Source of the DNA: Azomonas macrocytogenes
GTDB taxonomy: Bacteria > Pseudomonadota > Gammaproteobacteria > Pseudomonadales > Pseudomonadaceae
DNA length: 64,000 nucleotides
Direction of reading: 5' to 3'
NCBI RefSeq assembly: GCF_014191985.1
Contig: NZ_JACHXI010000010.1
Span: forward strand, 62,001 to 126,000
Both the position numbers and the translations under genes were made by a program. The notes below the pieces were generated by a model. The model was not told the origin of the DNA, searched no databases, and worked only from the letters and a program-made list of their open reading frames with translations. Shown here piece after piece: positions 59,733-64,000 of the stretch (position 1 is its first letter; each line of letters opens with the position of its first letter).

Positions 59733-60584
59733 TCATGAGCCCAGCCCGAGATTGTTCCAGATGGCAAGGCTGGGTTCTGCCTGGTTCAGTGTGTAGAAAT
59801 GCAATCCCGGTGCTCCGCCTTGCAGCAGGCGTTCGCACATTTCGGTGATTACCTGCTCGCCAAATTTGCGGATACTTTCGGAGTCGTCACCATAGGCTTC
59901 CAATTGCTTGCGAATCCAGCGTGGAATATCTGCGCCGCAGGCATCAGAAAAGCGTGCCAGCTTGCTGTAATTGGTAATCGGCATGATGCCCGGTACGATC
60001 GGGATTTCCACGCCCGCTCCAGTTGCACGTTCCACGAAGTGGAAATAGCAGTCGGCACTGAAAAAATATTGGGTTATCGCGCTATTTGCACCGGCCCGGA
60101 CTTTGCGTGCGAAATTGGCAACGTCATCTTCGAAGTTCCGTGCCTGGGGATGCATTTCCGGATAAGCGGCGATTTCGATATGAAAGTGGTCTTGGGTCTC
60201 GCTGCGGATGAATTCCACCAGCTCGTTGGCATAGCGTAGCTCTCCGCTAGCCTGGCCCATGCCGGAAGGCAAATCCCCACGTAGCGCGACGATGCGGCGA
60301 ATTCCGGCATTCTTGTAAAGGTTGAGCAGCTCACGCAGCTCCGCCTTGCTGTCACCGACGCAGGAGATGTGCGGGGCGGTCGGAACCTTGATCTCGCTAT
60401 CCAACTGCAGGACGGTAGTGAGCGTGCGATCACGCGTAGAGCCCCCGGCACCATAGGTGCAGGAGAAGAAATCCGGGTTGTAGCCGGCCAACTGGCGGGC
60501 GTTAGCCAGTAGTTTCTGGTGCCCGGCGTCGGTCTTGGTCGGGAAGAATTCGAAGCTGATGTTGGGGCGATTCGAAATAGTCAT
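59733..60584 (-). CDS. metF: 5,10-methylenetetrahydrofolate reductase
   Basis: Flavoenzyme making 5-methyltetrahydrofolate for methionine synthesis, 283 residues. Motifs: ISFEFFPTKT, FFSCTYGAGGSTRDRT, LRGDLPSG and ITQYFFSADCYFHFV. It follows ahcY on the same strand, so the methionine-cycle genes are together, with a heptamer array in the spacer. The start has no strong Shine-Dalgarno sequence, but the length fits the family. Confidence 0.95.
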   Translation of the reverse strand: MTISNRPNISFEFFPTKTDAGHQKLLANARQLAGYNPDFFSCTYGAGGSTRDRTLTTVLQLDSEIKVPTAPHISCVGDSKAELRELLNLYKNAGIRRIVALRGDLPSGMGQASGELRYANELVEFIRSETQDHFHIEIAAYPEMHPQARNFEDDVANFARKVRAGANSAITQYFFSADCYFHFVERATGAGVEIPIVPGIMPITNYSKLARFSDACGADIPRWIRKQLEAYGDDSESIRKFGEQVITEMCERLLQGGAPGLHFYTLNQAEPSLAIWNNLGLGS

Positions 60585-60598
60585 TGGTTTTTACCAAG

Positions 60599-60626
60599 CT
60601 TGAAGCTTGAAGCTTGAAGCTTGAAG
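60599..60626. repeat. Four perfect tandem copies of CTTGAAG
   Basis: A 28-base heptamer array in the 90-base ahcY-metF spacer, one base different per unit from the CTTGCAG array at 14371-14412. Another lone CTTGCGACTTC stretch lies 30 bases later and could pair with GAAGTCG to form a hairpin after ahcY. Confidence 0.85.
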
Positions 60627-60674
60627 TCGAACAGACTCAGTCTCTGAGCGGCCTCAAGCTTGCGACTTCCGGCT

Positions 60675-62084
60675 TTAGTAACGATAACTGTCTGGTTTGA
60701 ACGGGCCATCAGTATTGACGCCGATGTATTCGGCCTGTTGTGAGGTCAGTCGGGTGATGACCCCACCGAAGCCTTTCACCATCTCGGCAGCGACTTCTTC
60801 GTCGAGTTTCTTCGGCAGGACCATGACGGTTATGTTCTGGCTTTTTTCGGCAGCGGGCAGATCGGCGAACTTTTTATTGAATAGGTGTATTTGCGCCAGT
60901 ACCTGGTTGGCGAACGAACCATCCATGATTCGACTCGGGTGACCAGTGGCATTACCCAGGTTCACCAAGCGGCCTTCGGCCAGCAGAATCAGGTAATCGT
61001 CGTTTTGCGGATCGAAACTACCCTTGCCGGTGCGATGGATCTTGTGTACCTGGGGCTTGACCTCTTCCCAGACCCAGTTCTTGCGCATGAAAGCGGTATC
61101 GATTTCATTATCGAAATGCCCGATATTGCAGACTACTGCGCGTTTTTTCAGCGCGTTGAGCATATGGGCATCGCAGACATCGGCGTTGCCAGTGGTGGTG
61201 ACGATCAGGTCGATCTTGCCCAGCAAGGCTGTGTCGATACTGGCTTCGGTGCCATTGTTGAGGCCATCCTTGTAGGGCGAGACCAACTCGTAGCCGTCCA
61301 TGCAAGCCTGCATGGCGCAGATCGGGTCGATTTCGCTGATCTTGACGATCATGCCTTCCTGGCGCAGCGAGGCAGCCGAACCCTTGCCCACGTCGCCGTA
61401 GCCGATGACCAGCGCTTGCTTGCCTGATAACAAATGATCGGTGCCACGTTTGATGGCGTCGCTGAGGCTGTGGCGGCAGCCGTATTTGTTGTCGTTCTTG
61501 CTTTTGGTCACCGAGTCGTTGACGTTGATGGCCGGGACTTTCAAGGTGCCTTTCTTGAGCATGTCCAGCAGGCGATGTACACCAGTGGTGGTCTCTTCGG
61601 TGATGCCGTGGACCTGCTCCATTACCTGAGTATACTTGTCGTGCAGCATAGCGGTCAGGTCGCCGCCATCGTCCAGCACCATGTTGGCATCCCACGGCTT
61701 GCCATCTTTGAGGATGGTTTGTTCCAGACACCATTGGTACTGTTCTTCAGTTTCTCCTTTCCAGGCGAAGACTGGAACGCCGGCAGCGGCCACTGCGGCA
61801 GCGGCCTGGTCTTGGGTCGAGAAGATGTTGCAGGATGACCAGCGCACTTCGGCGCCCAGCGCTATCAGCGTCTCGATCAGGACCGCTGTCTGGATGGTCA
61901 TGTGGATGCAGCCCAGGATTTTCGCGCCTTTCAGGGGTTGCTCCGACGCGTATTTGTAGCGTAGGCCCATCAATGCCGGCATTTCCGATTCGGCGATGAT
62001 GATCTCGCGGCGGCCCCATTCGGCCAGGGAAATATCGGCAACCTTATAATCGGTAAAACCGGCAGGCGTCATGACAGCACTCAT
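60675..62084 (-). CDS. ahcY: S-adenosylhomocysteine hydrolase
   Basis: NAD-dependent enzyme splitting S-adenosylhomocysteine into adenosine and homocysteine, 469 residues. Motifs: [15 protein letters not shown], the catalytic [20 protein letters not shown] segment (ending here at residue H of RHS), GYGDVGKG for NAD binding and the C-terminal PDSYRY. The start [10 protein letters not shown] at 62084 is chosen because the frame upstream runs through an SAH riboswitch and has no coding similarity. Confidence 0.96.
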   Translation of the reverse strand: MSAVMTPAGFTDYKVADISLAEWGRREIIIAESEMPALMGLRYKYASEQPLKGAKILGCIHMTIQTAVLIETLIALGAEVRWSSCNIFSTQDQAAAAVAAAGVPVFAWKGETEEQYQWCLEQTILKDGKPWDANMVLDDGGDLTAMLHDKYTQVMEQVHGITEETTTGVHRLLDMLKKGTLKVPAINVNDSVTKSKNDNKYGCRHSLSDAIKRGTDHLLSGKQALVIGYGDVGKGSAASLRQEGMIVKISEIDPICAMQACMDGYELVSPYKDGLNNGTEASIDTALLGKIDLIVTTTGNADVCDAHMLNALKKRAVVCNIGHFDNEIDTAFMRKNWVWEEVKPQVHKIHRTGKGSFDPQNDDYLILLAEGRLVNLGNATGHPSRIMDGSFANQVLAQIHLFNKKFADLPAAEKSQNITVMVLPKKLDEEVAAEMVKGFGGVITRLTSQQAEYIGVNTDGPFKPDSYRY

Positions 62085-62110
62085 GCGATGAGTCTCCATT
62101 CGTATGTGCG

Positions 62111-62207
62111 AATGGGCGCCGTTGATGCGTTGCGAAGGAACGCCCCATCCGAGCCTGACAGACCGGACCTCGGTGGTTCCGACTGCTGCAGCGCCCCTCG
62201 GATGGGT
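62111..62207 (-). ncRNA. SAH riboswitch upstream of ahcY
   Basis: On the minus strand the leader reads CCGAGGGGCGCTGCAGC, then GTCAGGCTCGG, a short variable hairpin (GCGTTCCTTCGCAACGC) and ACGGCGCCC. The first helix pairs CCGAG with CTCGG, and GGCGC can pair with GGCGCC-type bases near the 3' end as a pseudoknot. These are the conserved parts of the S-adenosylhomocysteine riboswitch, which raises ahcY expression when SAH accumulates. It ends about 27 bases before the ahcY ATG. Confidence 0.85.
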
Positions 62208-62309
62208 GGCGGGCATGATCGGCATGCTATGGCCGATCATGTGAAAAGTTCGGGGATTATAGCCGTGCTACTCGATGGACCCAAGTATGACCGGGCTTAT
62301 GCAGCCAAT

Positions 62310-63998
<1,689 letters not shown>

Positions 63999-64000
63999 CG

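Overview
The window comes from the chromosome of a nitrogen-fixing gammaproteobacterium of the Pseudomonadaceae, closest in gene content to the Azotobacter / Azomonas / Pseudomonas stutzeri group. The evidence is a Pseudomonas-type Chp/Pil chemosensory cluster beside tonB and gshB, a ttgABC (mexAB-oprM) type efflux operon, and Mo-nitrogenase proteins whose NifH, NifD and NifK keep every cluster ligand at the Azotobacter vinelandii residue numbers. The species cannot be settled from sequence alone.

Layout. 1-16.6 kb: core genes, namely tonB (cut by the window edge), gshB, the twitching chemosensory genes pilG-pilH-pilI-pilJ-chpA-chpB-chpC, rsmE, bioA, a cytochrome b561 and a YceI protein. 17.2-23.4 kb: a TtgR-type operator and the RND efflux operon ttgABC. 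23.4-57.5 kb: one continuous nif island. Its minus-strand left arm is nifL-nifA-nifB-fdxN-nifO-nifQ-grx. Next come the remains of an rnf operon (rnfE and rnfH pseudogenes), nafY and a small NifX-like gene, a divergent SIR2-like gene pair, nifHDK, nifT, nifY, an 89-aa ORF, lrv, nifENX, two NifX-associated genes, a [2Fe-2S] ferredoxin, four poorly known genes, nif11, modE, then iscA-nifUSV, a TPR-like gene, nifWZM, clpX and nifF. 57.6-64 kb: core genes rhlE, metF, ahcY (with an SAH riboswitch) and ligB (cut by the edge).

How it works together. NifL/NifA is the sensor-activator pair. NifA-type upstream sites (TGT-N10-ACA) paired with sigma-54 -24/-12 elements lie before nifB, nifH, nifE and iscA-nifU. 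NifU/NifS/IscA and glutaredoxin supply Fe-S clusters; NifB, NifQ, NifE, NifN, NifV, NifX, NifY and NafY build and carry FeMo-co; NifM, NifW and NifZ mature the Fe and MoFe proteins; NifF and the ferredoxins carry electrons.

Main unusual points: (1) the rnf electron-transport operon has decayed in place; (2) a SIR2-like gene pair has its own sigma-54 promoter and shares an upstream site with nifH; (3) modE may share an upstream site with iscA-nifU in the same way; (4) the Chp pathway lacks the pilK methyltransferase gene, and its ChpB methylesterase has Ala where the catalytic Ser should be; (5) several nif-embedded genes of unknown function include a TPR-like paralog pair and a Nif11 peptide ending at Gly-Gly.
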